Positions 1-7,769 of a stretch of 64,000 nt of DNA are shown piece after piece. How positions within the stretch are numbered: the first letter of the stretch is position 1; each line of letters opens with the position of its first letter. The DNA is taken from positions 1-64,000 of the forward strand of contig CANPXZ010000001.1 of assembly GCA_947587485.1 (NCBI GenBank), written 5' to 3'. The DNA is from an uncultured Oscillospiraceae bacterium (lineage in GTDB: Bacteria > Bacillota > Clostridia > Oscillospirales > Oscillospiraceae). Both the position numbers and the translations under genes were made by a program. The notes beneath the pieces were generated by a model. The model was not told where the DNA came from. It saw nothing but the letters and a program-made list of their open reading frames with translations, and searched no databases.

Positions 1-499
1 CCCACCCCCGCTCCGCGGACGCCGCCTCACGGCGCCGTCCCGCTGCGCGGCACAACCCCGGGCCAGGGCCGTGACGGCAAAAACTGGCCCACGGCCGCCA
101 CCCGCCGGTACAAATCCGAAGCGTTTTCCGGTACGGCCACCGTGCCTGCGCCTCACGGCGCTGGCCCGATGTGGGCTCAACCGGCCCACAAAATAGAAGC
201 AGGCGCGTGGCATAGAGATCGTTTCGACGCCGGAGCGAGGCCGGAACGGAGTGCCCATACCGATTTCTTAACAATTTTCGAGGTGACACACGCCGGCCCG
301 CATTTTCGTTCAAAACTCTTTCTAAGATTTCTGCAGTTTTTGCCCAGTTCTCAACTTTTTTGAAAATTTTAAGGGTTTTCAAGATTTTTAGTAATTTCAA
401 TAAATGTAATAATTCTTACATTATTTTAGGATTTTCAGATCTCCTTTCTTGTTTATCCATTAAACGAAAAGGGCATAAGGGGGCGTGACACATTTTCGT

Positions 500-660
500 C
501 CCAGCCGCTACGCGTCTGGGCCAAAAATGTGGTCGGCTTCGCCGACCGCCCTGGCCCGCTGACGCGGGCCAGCCCTCGCTGCGCTCGGGCCCTTACCGCC
601 GCTCCGCGGCGGCCCCCGATCCCGCTGACGCGGGCCCGGGGGTGCCCCCGGCTGCGCCGG
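500..660. repeat. Cluster of short GC-rich hairpins
   Basis: At least six perfect or near-perfect small inverted repeats follow one another: 501-519, 531-547 (GGTCGG/CCGACC), 551-572 (CTGGCCCGC/GCGGGCCAG), 573-590, 596-612 (CCGCC/GGCGG), 621-634 (CCCGC/GCGGG) and 648-660. Each has a 3-5 nt loop. No coding frame explains them. They could be a protein-binding array, an RNA structure or a recombination-prone remnant. Confidence 0.6.
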
Positions 661-856
661 ACTGCTTCCTGCCAGCTCCCGCCTTCCGGCGCAAAAGCTC
701 AGCCGGATATACTGCCGCAGCTCACGCCGCGACAGTCACACGAGAGCCCTGCAGGATAAAATACGGTCCACGATGCGGCTACGGATTTTTTATTGCGGGC
801 CATCCTGATACAGTCCCACATCCGTCACACGTCGTGTTCCGAATACTGCAGCACAA

Positions 857-1391
857 AATGAGCCCACGTTTTTGCAGATAAAAAAACGGGCCCACCTCCA
901 TCCTACCGGTTCCCGGCAACACGAAAATGAGCCAACGTTTTGGCCACGATATGATTTTCAGAATACAGCCCACTTTCCGGCCACATCTTATCGAATCAAC
1001 AAGAACCGGAAAATACGACCCACCTTTTGGCCACGATCTAATTTCAGAATACGACCCACTTTCCGGCCACATTTTTCTGAATCAGCTTGAACCGGAAAAT
1101 ACGACCCACCTTTTGGCCACGATATAATTTTCAGAATACAGCCCACTTTCCGGCCACATCTTATCGAATCAACCAGAACCGGAAAATACAACCCACCTTT
1201 TGGCCACGATCTAATTTCAGAATACAGCCCACTCTCCGGCCACATTTTTCTGAATCAGCTTGAACCGGAAAATACGACCCACCTTTTGACCACGATATGA
1301 TTTTCAAAATACGACCCACCTTTTGACCACTACAGAACATCAGTTCGATTTCTAACAATCCACTACAATACGACCCACTTTTTGGCCAAAA
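857..1391. repeat. Tandem repeat, about 85-bp period
   Basis: A core close to CGACCCACTTTYYGGCCAC recurs 11-12 times (near 929, 966, 1017, 1051, 1101, 1139, 1190, 1224, 1275, 1312, 1371). Cores sit in pairs joined by two alternating linkers, one containing AATTTCAGAATAC and one containing GAACCGGAAAATAC, giving a period of about 84-89 bp. Multiple direct core repeats are known from the ends of IS21-family elements, but no istA/istB lies beside it here. A remnant end or an element-specific binding array are both possible. Confidence 0.7.
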
Positions 1392-1448
1392 CACGAAACA
1401 CTATGCGGAGCAGAACAAGAAAAGCACACCATCCCAAAATGGGCACAC

Positions 1449-1490
1449 AAAAACCCGGGCCCAGGCGCCTTACGGCGCCCAGTCCCGGGC
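1449..1490 (-). terminator. Intrinsic terminator of the lipoprotein operon
   Basis: On the minus strand a CCCGGG stem enclosing GGCGCC-GTAA-GGCGCC is followed by TTTTTG, 27 bases beyond the stop codon at 1517. Confidence 0.75.
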
Positions 1491-1516
1491 TTACGCACCG
1501 AACACATGTTCCAGTC

Positions 1517-2392
1517 TTATTCAACGGTACCCTCAACGGCAGAGGATACGACATCCGCAGGAACATTGACGGTCAGCCCGTCATCCATCTGGATGTCTGT
1601 CACATCCAGCGTCATGGCAGACACATTGATGGTCAGCAGGGAGCTCAGGTCGACGTCGCCGAGATCCTCGCCAGAGTCCTCAGCGGCCGCCGCCAGCGCA
1701 CCGCCCATCATCTCGTTGAGCAGCGTATTCATGGCCGCGCCCATATCCAGGGTAAAAGACTGGACCTTCTCGGAGTCTTTATCGAAACGGTACTCCGCCT
1801 TGACATCCAGGCTGCCCTCGGCATTCATCATATCCTCGACCGTCAGGCCAAAGGCATCGAACGTGCTGGTGTCACCCATCGCCTGCAGCGCGTCAGCCAG
1901 GTTGACCGTACCGGAGACAACGTAAAGGCCGTCGGACTCAGAGACGGTAAAGCCGTCAGCAGGAATGTCCATGGCGCCGTTCAGACCGACAGTCGGATCT
2001 TCGTACACATACTTAGTCCACGACCCGCCCACATTGATGTACTCAGTATACGTCCCATCATCGTTCTGTACGGAATAGACCTCAGTCGACTCGGTCTCAG
2101 ACTCCTCACCGGACACCATCTTGGTGCTTGAAGTAGAGTGGACATTGCCGTCGCCCTGCTCCAGGCTTGACTCGCTGTCCATGGTCATGGACATCTCCTC
2201 GCCCATGATGGCCATGTCCATCGCCATATGGACGGTCATGTCCGCCGTCAGCCCATCGCCGCCCGGCATGTTCTTGAGCAGGTCCTTTGCGAGGGGAATC
2301 TGCTTACCCTTGCCGCCACCGCCGCACGCCGTCAGGGACAGCGCCAGGACAAGGACACACATCAGGGCCACGATCTTTTTCAGGTTCTTCAT
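1517..2392 (-). CDS. Secreted lipoprotein, DUF6612-like
   Basis: 291 residues. The N-terminus MKNLKKIVAL..LSLTACGGGG is a type II signal peptide with lipobox LTAC, so the mature protein should be tethered to the outer face of the membrane. The mature part starts with an alternating Met/Thr-rich strand region (TVHMAMDMAIMGEEMSMTMD), as in Bacillota lipoproteins with a LolA/LppX-like fold. The DUF6612 assignment is from memory of that pattern. Start chosen at the ATG 8 bases after AAGGAGG; an upstream in-frame extension has no signal peptide logic. It begins 13 bases after the helicase stop, so it is probably the last gene of the 4561-1517 operon. Binding target unknown. Confidence 0.75.
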   Translation of the reverse strand: MKNLKKIVALMCVLVLALSLTACGGGGKGKQIPLAKDLLKNMPGGDGLTADMTVHMAMDMAIMGEEMSMTMDSESSLEQGDGNVHSTSSTKMVSGEESETESTEVYSVQNDDGTYTEYINVGGSWTKYVYEDPTVGLNGAMDIPADGFTVSESDGLYVVSGTVNLADALQAMGDTSTFDAFGLTVEDMMNAEGSLDVKAEYRFDKDSEKVQSFTLDMGAAMNTLLNEMMGGALAAAAEDSGEDLGDVDLSSLLTINVSAMTLDVTDIQMDDGLTVNVPADVVSSAVEGTVE

Positions 2393-2405
2393 TTTGGGAT
2401 CCTCC

Positions 2406-4358
2406 TTAAAAATTAGATATATCATACGCAACCGGTGACATCCGGCATGTATCAAGGTTAGCCCGCACCACGGCACGGGACGCGATCAGCCGCCGCTTCG
2501 AAATGCACGCGAGCACGCTGGCCAGAAATGCCGAGACATCCGGCACACAGACTTCGAGCAGCTCATCCGTCCGCAGGTTCCAGAGAACCGCCGACTCACA
2601 GTTCGCACAGACGGCGTACATGGCGGTCTGCAGGATATGCTCAGCTTTTAATTCGTTCACGAACTTCAGTTCCCAGGGCATCCCGTTCCGGACGACATCC
2701 ATCCGGCCGCGGATCATCTTGTCACCACAGGGGCGCCCCGTTTTTTGATCGACCGTCTGCTTGAACATCGCAACCGTCGTCTGTTCCACGCAGTCGTCAG
2801 GGCTCAGGCGCTCAGACAGCCGGTCACGGAGCTTCTGTGACATCTCGTCAGAGATATACGGCTTGTCAACCTGCTTAAAATACCGTTCCTGTCCGGTCTC
2901 CAGGGCCGTCAGGTACAGGATTTTGCGCCAAAGTTCCCAAGACTGCTTCGGTGTGGTCAGCTTCGGAAAGTTCCCCTTGGCGACACGCTCGTTCCAAGCC
3001 CTGGTGATTGCCTCGTCAATGTCATAGTCTTTGAAAAACACCGCCTGGGCGTGATACCCGGCACAGATGCTCAAATCGATCTGCCCGACAGACGGAACGG
3101 ACGCGATCTGGTTCCCGGCTTCCTGGATACAGTTCACCGAAACCAGCTTCAGGCACCGGTCCACATCTTCCCGCAGCTTGAAATCGAACATATCAGCCAC
3201 GAACTCAGGCCGCATGTCGACATCTGGCGTGCCGGAGATCCTCGCAATGGAACGGAAATCCAGGACAGGCGTCCCACGGTCCGCCAGGATGATATTATAC
3301 TCTTTCCCACGGGATGCCGCAACCAGGAATAAATTCTTCAGCACTTCGCGTGACGTCTGGTGCTTCATGCGCGCGCTCAGATACCCAGAATCAAAATTGC
3401 AGACGACGCAGACCTTACGCTCCATGCCTTTTGCGGAGTCAAACGTCGTGAACACGGCACACTCTGCCGTATTGATCCCACGCCGGTCCGCATCACGGTC
3501 CGTGATCGTCGAGTAAACCGTGTCCCGGTTAAACTTCTCGGGCCACCGGGCCTCCAGCATATTCTGCAGCTCGACACGGGAGCCCCAGGACATATTGTTG
3601 CCCAGCACCAGGATGTCCTTCGGCTCGAATTGGGACAAAAACAAAGCACACTTTGTAACGTCCATCTTTTTCAGCTCGCACTTCGGGTTCATCCCGATGA
3701 TGGACTTGCCCCACGCCTGCCCGATGTCCCGCGCATACCCGGCGTCCAGGCGGAAACACCGCGTGAACTCCAGGGCGTCATACGGCCGACCATGGACATG
3801 GGCCAAGAACGCCATCAAGGTCTTCACCTCGGCCTGCGCGTCGATCTCTGTGGAGTCCACGATTTTCTGGTCCTTGTCCCCCACGACGAGAAATTGCGGC
3901 GCAAACCCATAATTGTTCAGGGACATCTTGACAATATGCCAGAGCATGTCCTTCAAATCTTCGGACAGATCCTGATACTCGTCAACGATCACCGTGTCAA
4001 ATTTATAAATCCTCTTCAGCCGCGCCGTGAAAACTTGCGGAACATCACGCTCCGAATTCGCCGGCACGCCGGCCTGATTCAGCATCCTGCCGCCGAATGA
4101 ATGGAACGTATTGACATCGGCGTCATGCGGATCGATCCTCGCCCGGGCCTCCTCCAGCAACCGCCGGTTGTAAGTCAGGTATAAGACCTTCTTACCCAAC
4201 TTAGCCAATGCCCCGCACGCCGCCTGGATCGCAGTCGTCTTCCCGGACCCAATACAGGCGTCCACCAGGACGTCACGGCCTTCCGTCGCATACTGTAAAA
4301 ACAGCTCCTGCTCATCCGTGAACTGCACAGCCGTATTCGTTTCCAACACTTTCTCCAT
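2406..4358 (-). CDS. UvrD/Rep-like helicase fused to a RecB-like nuclease
   Basis: 650 residues, predicted ATP-dependent DNA translocase with its own nuclease. Seen: Walker A ACIGSGKTT at residues 35-42, motif Ia region VLYLTYNRRL, and motif II VDEYQD near 125-130, the form typical of superfamily I UvrD/PcrA helicases. A later FDSAKGMERKVCVV segment resembles motif V. The C-terminal 120 residues contain GRMDVVRNGMPWELKF and a downstream QTAMYA, which fit the D..ExK..Q signature of RecB/Cas4-type PD-(D/E)XK nucleases. The fusion resembles compact helicase-nucleases used by mobile elements in recombination or defence. It starts 8 bases after the small DpnD/PcfM-like gene and is co-transcribed with it. 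Confidence 0.85.
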   Translation of the reverse strand: MEKVLETNTAVQFTDEQELFLQYATEGRDVLVDACIGSGKTTAIQAACGALAKLGKKVLYLTYNRRLLEEARARIDPHDADVNTFHSFGGRMLNQAGVPANSERDVPQVFTARLKRIYKFDTVIVDEYQDLSEDLKDMLWHIVKMSLNNYGFAPQFLVVGDKDQKIVDSTEIDAQAEVKTLMAFLAHVHGRPYDALEFTRCFRLDAGYARDIGQAWGKSIIGMNPKCELKKMDVTKCALFLSQFEPKDILVLGNNMSWGSRVELQNMLEARWPEKFNRDTVYSTITDRDADRRGINTAECAVFTTFDSAKGMERKVCVVCNFDSGYLSARMKHQTSREVLKNLFLVAASRGKEYNIILADRGTPVLDFRSIARISGTPDVDMRPEFVADMFDFKLREDVDRCLKLVSVNCIQEAGNQIASVPSVGQIDLSICAGYHAQAVFFKDYDIDEAITRAWNERVAKGNFPKLTTPKQSWELWRKILYLTALETGQERYFKQVDKPYISDEMSQKLRDRLSERLSPDDCVEQTTVAMFKQTVDQKTGRPCGDKMIRGRMDVVRNGMPWELKFVNELKAEHILQTAMYAVCANCESAVLWNLRTDELLEVCVPDVSAFLASVLACISKRRLIASRAVVRANLDTCRMSPVAYDISNF

Positions 4359-4366
4359 ACGACACC

Positions 4367-4561
4367 TCAAAACTCGACCCACTCCGTGGGATCGGGACTC
4401 AAAACACACACCTGCCGGAACTGTGGCTCACCGGGATCCAAAACCAGCTCCCCGGCCTTATACTTGGCGATCGCAGCGTCGGTCGGATCCTCACCGTCCG
4501 GCACGTCAATCACAAATTCCTTGGAAACGGTCTCCTCAATACAGACTTTGAATTTCGCCAT
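4367..4561 (-). CDS. DpnD/PcfM-like small protein
   Basis: 64 residues. MAKFKVCIEETVSKEF, followed by an AxxKYKAGELVLDPGE segment, matches the short DpnD/PcfM family in which an N-terminal beta strand leads to a KYKxGExVLD helix-turn. DpnD is known from a restriction system locus and PcfM from conjugative plasmid pCF10; the molecular function is not established. First gene of the helicase operon, with a strong SD (GAGGAGG) and a clear promoter 34 bases upstream. Confidence 0.7.
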   Translation of the reverse strand: MAKFKVCIEETVSKEFVIDVPDGEDPTDAAIAKYKAGELVLDPGEPQFRQVCVLSPDPTEWVEF

Positions 4562-4594
4562 GGCTCCGTCCTCCTCTCATCTCGTAACAAGAAC

Positions 4595-4623
4595 AGTATA
4601 TCACAAACTGAAACAAAAAGCAA
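4595..4623 (-). promoter_or_regulatory. Sigma-70-type promoter of the helicase operon
   Basis: Minus strand TTGCTT (4618-4623), 17-bp spacer, TATACT (4595-4600), with an AT-rich tract upstream of the -35. Confidence 0.75.
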
Positions 4624-4642
4624 CAACTTTATACAACTTTAT

Positions 4643-4767
4643 ATAACGAAAATGGCGGCCAGAGGCCGCCATTCGAAAAATCCGGACCGGAAATTTATAA
4701 GAAAGGAGGTGTACAATGCAATGCGAAAACAATTTTTCAACTGTGAGGCATGCCCGACTCCGAATCT
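4643..4767 (-). ncRNA. Predicted small RNA carrying a 16S-like anti-SD sequence
   Basis: A minus-strand promoter (4774-4802) is followed about 120 bases later by a 10-bp GC hairpin (4651-4673) and TTTT. No good minus-strand frame lies between. The middle of the transcript (about 4699-4712) reads ACACCTCCTTTCTT, which contains CACCTCCTTTCT, the 3'-terminal anti-Shine-Dalgarno segment of Bacillota 16S rRNA. On the other strand the same bases look like an excellent SD before an ATG at 4716. I prefer the RNA reading because promoter and terminator-like hairpin both lie on the minus strand. Confidence 0.5.
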
Positions 4768-4773
4768 GCACCT

Positions 4774-4802
4774 ATCATAGCACATTGAAACCTGGAAGTC
4801 AA
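4774..4802 (-). promoter_or_regulatory. Promoter of the anti-SD small RNA
   Basis: TTGACT (4797-4802), 17-bp spacer ending TGTGC, TATGAT (4774-4779) on the minus strand. It begins directly after the terminator of the preceding small transcript. Confidence 0.65.
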
Positions 4803-4804
4803 CA

Positions 4805-4886
4805 CAGACAAACGCCTCTCGGTAAATACTTACCGGGAGGCGCCGCCTGGACGGAACACAAAATACGAAAAGGGACGAAAATGGGC
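4805..4886 (-). ncRNA. Second predicted small RNA, about 80 nt
   Basis: Promoter at 4893-4921 and a perfect-looking terminator hairpin at 4813-4842 (CGCCTC..CGGTAA loop TTACCG..GAGGCG) followed by TTTGTCTG. The intervening sequence has no start codon with an SD. It is arranged head-to-tail with the anti-SD RNA. Confidence 0.45.
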
Positions 4887-4892
4887 ACCTAT

Positions 4893-4921
4893 AAAATAAC
4901 ACAGGTCAAAACAAATGTCAA
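4893..4921 (-). promoter_or_regulatory. Promoter of the second small RNA
   Basis: TTGACA (4916-4921), 17-bp spacer ending TGTGT, TATTTT (4893-4898), minus strand. Confidence 0.6.
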
Positions 4922-5025
4922 GACCCGGCCTCAAAATCATATCCGGTATCATCCGGCACATCGGCGTCGTCCCTGATTGACCTGAGCAACTTATCCATAG
5001 CTGTCAAATCCAGCTCTTTCTTCAT
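4918..5025 (-). CDS. Possible 35-residue peptide
   Basis: A short frame starting MKKELDLTAMDKLLRSIRDD and ending in an acidic tail, 42 bases after the stop of the gene at 5068. It lacks a good SD, and its stop overlaps the -35 of the next promoter. The composition looks protein-like, but this is weak evidence. Confidence 0.3.
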   Translation of the reverse strand: MKKELDLTAMDKLLRSIRDDADVPDDTGYDFEAGS

Positions 5026-5067
5026 GGGCGGCCTTGAATACGGTTTTGAAAACGATCCGTATGCTTT

Positions 5068-5919
5068 TCAGACATCAACATCAAGACCGGAAATTGACGG
5101 AAACGACTTGAGGCGGTCAGGATGATAACGAAAATAAACAGCCGCGGCCATCCAGTCCTGTCTCATACCGTCATTGCAGCGTTCAAGGCGCCCAAGGTAA
5201 TCGGCTCCACCACCAAGATGCTTCTGAAAACGGATCAAATCGTCATCATAACTCTCTGCATCTTCCAAAACAGGGACCTTATGGTTGTAGCCACGGGACG
5301 AACGGACAACAGACGGAAACGCCTTTTCATACTGACCCAAAATTGCAGAGGCAGTTTTGGACATCGGATCCAAATCTATGAAGTCACGGCCATCACCATT
5401 ACTCGTGCGAAATTTCTGGTACTCGACAAACGCGGCATCCAGGTCGAACGGAAGAGGTTTCGTCTTCAAATAATCATATGCCCAACGAAGACCAATGTAC
5501 TGTGCAGCCATCTCATATGGTTGTTTGAAATACGTCGGATCATCCACATAATCAACAAACTCTGCACCATAATATTTATCGGACGACTGGCACGCACAAT
5601 AATTCATACAAAGGACTTTTGACAAAACATCGTCCTGTTTGCCGTACATGACACACTGCTGTAGCCCATGCCCGCACGCCTCATGAAACAAATTGATGAC
5701 AGGTATAATGCTTTCAAACGGAGCAAAGTTACGGCATGGATCCAACTCAAACTCCAAAGTACCCGCGGAAAATAAAAATGACCTGGAATCAGAATCATAT
5801 GCAGTATTCCCATACTTTATAGGCGAACAAGGATCAAAACTACAATTTCCAAACGGAAGCCATTTTGACAAGTCTGAAACCACATCCGTCAATAACTCTT
5901 TAGACTCTTTTCCGGTCAT
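5068..5919 (-). CDS. Hypothetical protein with HExxxH-type motif
   Basis: 283 residues, no signal peptide or membrane segment. Around residue 79 it has LFHEACGHGLQQC. This looks like a metallopeptidase zinc helix, but the spacing is HExxxH rather than HExxH, so activity cannot be assumed. A later conserved-looking segment is AAQYIGLRWAYDYL. Its ATG overlaps the TGA of the upstream gene (ATGA), so translation is probably coupled. Function unknown. Confidence 0.6.
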   Translation of the reverse strand: MTGKESKELLTDVVSDLSKWLPFGNCSFDPCSPIKYGNTAYDSDSRSFLFSAGTLEFELDPCRNFAPFESIIPVINLFHEACGHGLQQCVMYGKQDDVLSKVLCMNYCACQSSDKYYGAEFVDYVDDPTYFKQPYEMAAQYIGLRWAYDYLKTKPLPFDLDAAFVEYQKFRTSNGDGRDFIDLDPMSKTASAILGQYEKAFPSVVRSSRGYNHKVPVLEDAESYDDDLIRFQKHLGGGADYLGRLERCNDGMRQDWMAAAVYFRYHPDRLKSFPSISGLDVDV

Positions 5920-6341
5920 GATACGCCACCAACACGCAAATCATACTCTTGAAGCAACTCATCCGGAAGGTCGTCCCTTCTGCCGGTACGAACGGCATCG
6001 TTGATCAATACATTGGCGATGTACGCACTACGGGCACCATACTGCTCATAAATATCATACTCATGGCCAACAGAAACACCAAACAGATCACGCACACGCT
6101 GACAACGACGCATCTCACGCGCCCTGGTATATGGATTGCCATGGACAACCTTCAAATTATTACGATATATCTGCTCATTGATCCATTTTGGCTCAGGCGA
6201 AACATGCTGAACAGGCCCCGGTTCCCGCTTCGGTGCTTTCTTCATTTCCTCGGCCAGCATGTCAGCCATATGCTCCAGACTCAAATCGCTGTTATCGACA
6301 AGTTCGGAAAATTCCTCAAAAGACATCTTCTTTTCAGACAT
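5916..6341 (-). CDS. Hypothetical protein
   Basis: 141 residues, soluble. The acidic N-terminal half (SFEEFSELVDNSDLSLEHMA) looks helical; the C-terminal half is basic, with RAREMRRCQRVRDLFG. No family recognised. First gene of a two-gene operon: promoter at 6374-6402, SD GGGAGG before the ATG, and a 4-base overlap with the HExxxH protein. Confidence 0.65.
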   Translation of the reverse strand: MSEKKMSFEEFSELVDNSDLSLEHMADMLAEEMKKAPKREPGPVQHVSPEPKWINEQIYRNNLKVVHGNPYTRAREMRRCQRVRDLFGVSVGHEYDIYEQYGARSAYIANVLINDAVRTGRRDDLPDELLQEYDLRVGGVS

Positions 6342-6373
6342 TGTGAAAACCTCCCAAAAATCATCTTAGGGTC

Positions 6374-6402
6374 ATTATAGCACAATAAGCAACAAAACAC
6401 AA
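6374..6402 (-). promoter_or_regulatory. Promoter of the 6341-5068 operon
   Basis: TTGTGT (6397-6402), 17-bp spacer ending TGTGC (extended -10), TATAAT (6374-6379). Confidence 0.7.
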
Positions 6403-6429
6403 GTATAAAAAACATAACCCGGAACGCCG

Positions 6430-6462
6430 GAAAGGGCGGCTGCCCCAACAGTCGCCCTTTCT
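6430..6462 (-). terminator. Terminator-like hairpin after the wall-binding protein
   Basis: AAAGGGCG(A)CTG paired with CAG(C)CGCCCTTT lies between the stop at 6507 and the next promoter. No U tract follows, so termination efficiency is doubtful. Confidence 0.45.
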
Positions 6463-6506
6463 GGTACAAGGAGAAAAAACAAACGATAAAAGGAAAATGT
6501 CAAAAA

Positions 6507-7595
6507 TCAATATACGGCCCCGCCGCTGTGGGCGTACAGCCCATTCGGCGTCACGGAGTTCTCAAACATCGCCCCGAACGTCCCGTCATGTGCCGTGTTC
6601 AAATAATAAACCATGCCGCCGATATTCTGGTACCCGGACAGCATCCGCCCGAAATACCCGTCATGGGCCTGGCTCAGGTAATACCACCGTCCGTCGACCC
6701 ACTGCCATCCGGAAAGCATCAGCCCATCGGATCTTAAATAATACCAGTTCACGCCATCAGGCTGGATCCATCCAGTCATCCTGGAACCGTTCAACAGGTA
6801 ATACCAGGTGTCCCCGGACCCCTGCCAGCCGGTATATCCGGGCTTCTCGTCCCGGAAATCGTCCCGGTCATTGTAAAACGTGCTGTTCCGGTCGATCCCT
6901 CCGGATGCGATCGGGATGGACGGATATGACTCGCTGTAGCGCGGCGTGTCGTCAATGCTCCCGTCCGGGAAGACGAACGGGCTCTCCATCACGTACTCAT
7001 AACCGGCGCCGGATTTCTTCTTCGCCTGGACGGAAACCGTGACGTCACTGTAATTTTTATACGGGGCCATGTTCACCCTCGTACCGGACACGGTCCGCCT
7101 CGACGTCCGCTCATAACCGTTCTTGTCAGTGTAATAGACGATTACCGAGTAGCTCCCGGCCCCGTCGACCTTGTCCCAGGTCGCCTCGTCGTCCGAAACG
7201 GCGATGTTCGTCACCGTATCGAGGCGGCAGAACGGGTAGCACTTCGCCTTCACAACGTACTTATCACTGGATTTCTTCGTGACGCTCACATCATACGCGC
7301 CGTAAACCGTGACATCCTGGGCGCTGCCCAACTTCCCCCGCAGCGTGATCGAATAGGAATAGCTCTTTCCCATCGAGATATTGCTCGACACGCTCCAGTC
7401 CTCGATCCAATAATCCCAGTCGTCAGCCTCCGGGTCAAGCCCGGCGATCATGTCACCTGGTTGTAAATTGTACACGTCATCCCTGTCAACCAGGGAGATA
7501 TAGGCGTCCTGCCGCAACGTCGACGCCTGGGCCGGTACGGCCGGCACCAACATCAGCCCGGACAGCAAGACAGCGAACAAACGTTTTCCCCTCAT
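6507..7595 (-). CDS. Secreted cell-wall-binding repeat protein
   Basis: 362 residues. An N-terminal Sec signal peptide (MRGKRLFAVLLSGLMLVPAV, then cleavage after AQA) is followed by beta-rich domains. Roughly residues 130-205 resemble a fibronectin-III-like fold. The last 100 residues hold at least three choline/wall-binding repeats (TWYYLLNGSRMTGW, NWYYLRSDGLMLSGW, RWYYLSQAHDGYFGRMLSG). Such repeats bind teichoic acid or peptidoglycan and hold the protein at the surface. No catalytic domain is visible, so a coat, adhesin or surface-exclusion role is possible. SD GGAGGG; monocistronic. Confidence 0.8.
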   Translation of the reverse strand: MRGKRLFAVLLSGLMLVPAVPAQASTLRQDAYISLVDRDDVYNLQPGDMIAGLDPEADDWDYWIEDWSVSSNISMGKSYSYSITLRGKLGSAQDVTVYGAYDVSVTKKSSDKYVVKAKCYPFCRLDTVTNIAVSDDEATWDKVDGAGSYSVIVYYTDKNGYERTSRRTVSGTRVNMAPYKNYSDVTVSVQAKKKSGAGYEYVMESPFVFPDGSIDDTPRYSESYPSIPIASGGIDRNSTFYNDRDDFRDEKPGYTGWQGSGDTWYYLLNGSRMTGWIQPDGVNWYYLRSDGLMLSGWQWVDGRWYYLSQAHDGYFGRMLSGYQNIGGMVYYLNTAHDGTFGAMFENSVTPNGLYAHSGGAVY

Positions 7596-7647
7596 AATGA
7601 AAACCCTCCATGCTTTTTAATAAAATGTCACAAAAACCAACAAAATT

Positions 7648-7676
7648 ATTATAGCACAGAGGCAATACAAAGTCAC
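7648..7676 (-). promoter_or_regulatory. Promoter of the wall-binding protein
   Basis: GTGACT (7671-7676), 17-bp spacer ending TGTGC, TATAAT (7648-7653), minus strand. Confidence 0.6.
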
Positions 7677-7699
7677 CTTACGGTTTTCTTACGGAATTC

Positions 7700-7738
7700 T
7701 TAATACAGAAAAAACACCCTTCGTCTGGGACGAAAGGA
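7700..7738 (-). terminator. Terminator downstream of the CRISPR array
   Basis: An imperfect stem with TTCGTC/GACGAA and loop CCA, followed by TTTTTT on the minus strand, 32 bases past the last repeat. Confidence 0.65.
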
Positions 7739-7769
7739 TGCTTTTCCGGAATTTCATCACATGAATGTT

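Larger units (their letters stand above)
1..1516. other. Non-coding left region
   Basis: No convincing gene is visible; open frames here are short, GC-driven or run through repeats. It holds a GC hairpin cluster (about 500-660), an AT-rich tract (300-480) that includes CTGCAG and GTGACACA words also found in the 28.3-28.9 kb region, a tandem repeat (about 857-1391), and the terminator of the gene ending at 1517. Confidence 0.6.

Noticed and set aside
779..1394. Minus-strand frames with WPKGGSYFPV-like repeats
   Set aside because: They read through the 85-bp DNA repeat in several frames, lack SDs, and the repeat unit is not a multiple of three throughout.
4716..4976. Plus-strand frame with an excellent SD at 4701-4710
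   Set aside because: The translation looks random, two minus-strand promoters and a terminator lie inside it, and the SD is explained by the complement of an anti-SD RNA. Not fully excluded.
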